64,000 nucleotides of DNA, from the NCBI GenBank assembly GCA_016946835.1, contig JACVTC010000085.1, positions 226,001-290,000 of the forward strand. The letters are read 5' to 3'. Under the pieces are notes generated by a model. It ran no database searches. It was not told the DNA's origin and saw nothing but the letters and a program-made list of their open reading frames with translations. Positions 62,141 through 64,000 of this stretch are shown in pieces. The position numbers and the translations under genes were made by a program. Origin of the DNA: Neocallimastix lanati (nom. inval.). Lineage: Eukaryota; Neocallimastigomycota; Neocallimastigomycetes; Neocallimastigales; Neocallimastigaceae. The first letter of the stretch is position 1, and every line of letters begins with the position of its first letter.

Positions 62141-62460
62141 ATAAATAGTAAATAATAAATAATAAAAAGAGTATTTGTTAATAAATAATAAATAATAAAA
62201 AGAGTATTTGTTAATAAATAATAAATAATAAAAAGAGTATTTGTTAATAAATAATAAATAATAAATAATAAATAATAAATAATAAAAAGAGTATTTGTTA
62301 ATAAATAATAAATAATAAATAATAAATAATAAATAATAAAAAGAGTATTTGTTAATAAATAATAAATAATAAATAATAAATAATAAATAATAAAAAGAGT
62401 ATTTGTTAATAAATAATAAATAATAAATAATAAATAATAAATAATAGATAATAAATAATT
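62141..62460 (-). repeat. AATAAAT minisatellite with AAAAAGAGTATTTGTTAATA spacer
   Basis: The spacer AAAAAGAGTATTTGTTAATA occurs six times between AATAAAT blocks of increasing length. It is the reverse complement of the 6.7-7.2 kb minisatellite except for one base per spacer. Confidence 0.9.
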
Positions 62461-64000
62461 GAATAAAATCAAATAATATAATTATATATAATTATTTAAT
62501 ATAAATATAATATTAAATTATACCTAATATATATATTAAACATAATATATACTATTAATAATTTTCTTAATTTATTCGTAATGAATAATAAATCCATTTA
62601 ATTTTATTTTATTTTAGTTTTTTAGTTTTCTAACTGTAACTAATTTTGTAATTATTTGTTAATAATATTTAAATATTAAAATTTTAAATATTTTATTATG
62701 ATAGCTATTATTAATATATATAAATTTATTTTTATTAATTATTATAATAAATAATATTATTATTATTATTATTTTTTTTTTTATTTGGATATTAAAATAA
62801 TATTAAAATAATATTAAAATATTTAATTATCATGGATGATTTTTAATACTGCTATTCAATTCATCAGTAGTTTTTTTTTTTTTTTAAAAAAAAAAATCTT
62901 TAATAAATTTAAATATTAAAAATAATTTTAGAAATCTATTGATATATAAGAGGGCCTTTTTTCTCTTATTCCATAATAATAATAATAATGATAAAGTAAT
63001 AATAATAATAATATATATTATTGCTATTATTAAAGATGCCTTTATTTTAACAAATTTCTTTATTTTTTTTTCTAATTTAAAGAATATTAAAATAAATCAA
63101 ATTGTTTATAACAATAATTTATATTTTTTGATGTTTAAATAAAAAAAAAAAAATGAAATAAAAAAAGGAAATTTAAAATAACAATGATAAAGTTTAATTT
63201 TTTATTATTTAAAAATTTTAAATTAACATAATGACCTACTGGTTATCTACATATAAATCATAATTTAATATGCTCATAATAAAGCATAATAGATTTAAAA
63301 ATTTTGTTTATCACTAAAAAGATTTATCATTTATGAAAATCAACTCTCCTGCTATAACATATTTTAATTTTATTGGTTGGGAATAAATAGTAAAAAAAAA
63401 AAAAAGAATTTTTTTTTTAAGTTTTTATTTTTTTTTTTAGTTTTTGGTTAATAAATGTAGGAATATATTTTTCAACTTTATTTTTTTTTATTTTTATAAT
63501 ATTATACTTGTTGGATGGAAGAAAAAAAAACTAAATATTCATAATTACTAAATATTTAAAATATTATTCATATTTATAATATTTATAATATTTATAATAT
63601 TTATAATATTTATAATATTATACTCGTTAAATTAAAAAAAATTTTTTTAATATTATTATATTCATAATAATTTTTTTTATTATGAATATCCATTTTTACA
63701 AAATAAAAAATAAAGTTTTAATTTAATAATTTTAGTTTGTACATTAATGTAGCATTACAAATTACAAAACAACTGTAATGTATTTGCCATTTATGGAATA
63801 GAGCGATACAAATCATCATCGGTGGATTTTCCATTCGTTAATATATATAATATCAAATATCAAATATGAAAATGAATTAATTAAAAAAGTTTAAAAATAT
63901 TATGTTTAATGATTTTAATTAAAGTTTTTTATTTATTATTAGTCTTCCCACCTACTTATAGATAATATAAGGAGAAAAAAAAAAAAAAAAAAAAAAAAAA
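62461..64000. other. AT-rich right end without a recognised gene
   Basis: Homopolymers and ATTT tracts. TATTTATAATATTTATAATA repeats lie at about 63570-63620. A pocket of normal complexity at 63730-63840 (CATTACAAATTACAAAACAACTGTAATG is an imperfect inverted repeat) is unassigned. The window ends in a run of A. Confidence 0.5.

Noticed and set aside
63976-64000. Terminal poly(A) as a telomere or transcript tail
   Set aside because: It coincides with the arbitrary window edge; A-runs of this length are common throughout and no telomere repeat is present.

Overview
The window is an extremely AT-rich eukaryotic nuclear segment. Long A/T homopolymers, AAT/TTA microsatellites and many short AT-only introns are everywhere. 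The best guess is an anaerobic gut fungus (Neocallimastigomycota). The reasons are base composition, an asparagine-rich low-complexity protein, a decayed CBM18 chitin-binding module, and copia, chromodomain-gypsy, LINE and MULE remnants. A dictyostelid is the main alternative. This assignment is inference, because no species marker is present.

Layout. 1-4076 (minus) is one long open exon of an N/D/E-rich protein that runs off the left edge. 4.1-12.0 kb is gene-free AT-rich DNA with several tandem repeats. 12.0-15.2 kb holds a decayed gypsy gag-pol and 16.0-18.3 kb a decayed LINE. 19409-23476 (minus) is a nine-exon CCA-adding tRNA nucleotidyltransferase gene whose exons add up in frame to 590 residues. 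25.3-27.5 kb is a decayed copia element, interrupted by the 3' end of a minus-strand chromovirus (3' LTR 27487-28004, integrase and chromodomain up to about 29.56 kb).

The core is a tandem pair of plus-strand paralogues at 30547-37341 and 44096-53313. I assembled them from 23 and 24 exons, and both close exactly in frame (1206 and 2097 residues). Each has two copies of a unit made of three MATH/TRAF-like folds plus a roughly 110-residue domain that I do not recognise. The second gene then adds ankyrin repeats and a trypsin-like serine protease with a visible His-Asp-Ser triad. This looks like a sensor-effector protein beside a sensor-only paralogue and is the best candidate here for an undescribed system. 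A complete, apparently young Ty1/copia element (37891-43699, LTRs identical by eye, intact 1705-residue polyprotein) sits between them.

53.5 kb to the right end is a transposon and repeat graveyard: a 5'-truncated LINE with a poly(A) tail, a gypsy scrap, a decayed CBM18 gene, a frameshifted MULE transposase and large AAAAT/AAATAAT minisatellites. Two minisatellite families recur in inverted orientation on either side of the MATH gene pair. Homopolymers are so frequent that some single-base frameshifts in the 'pseudogenes' could be sequencing error.
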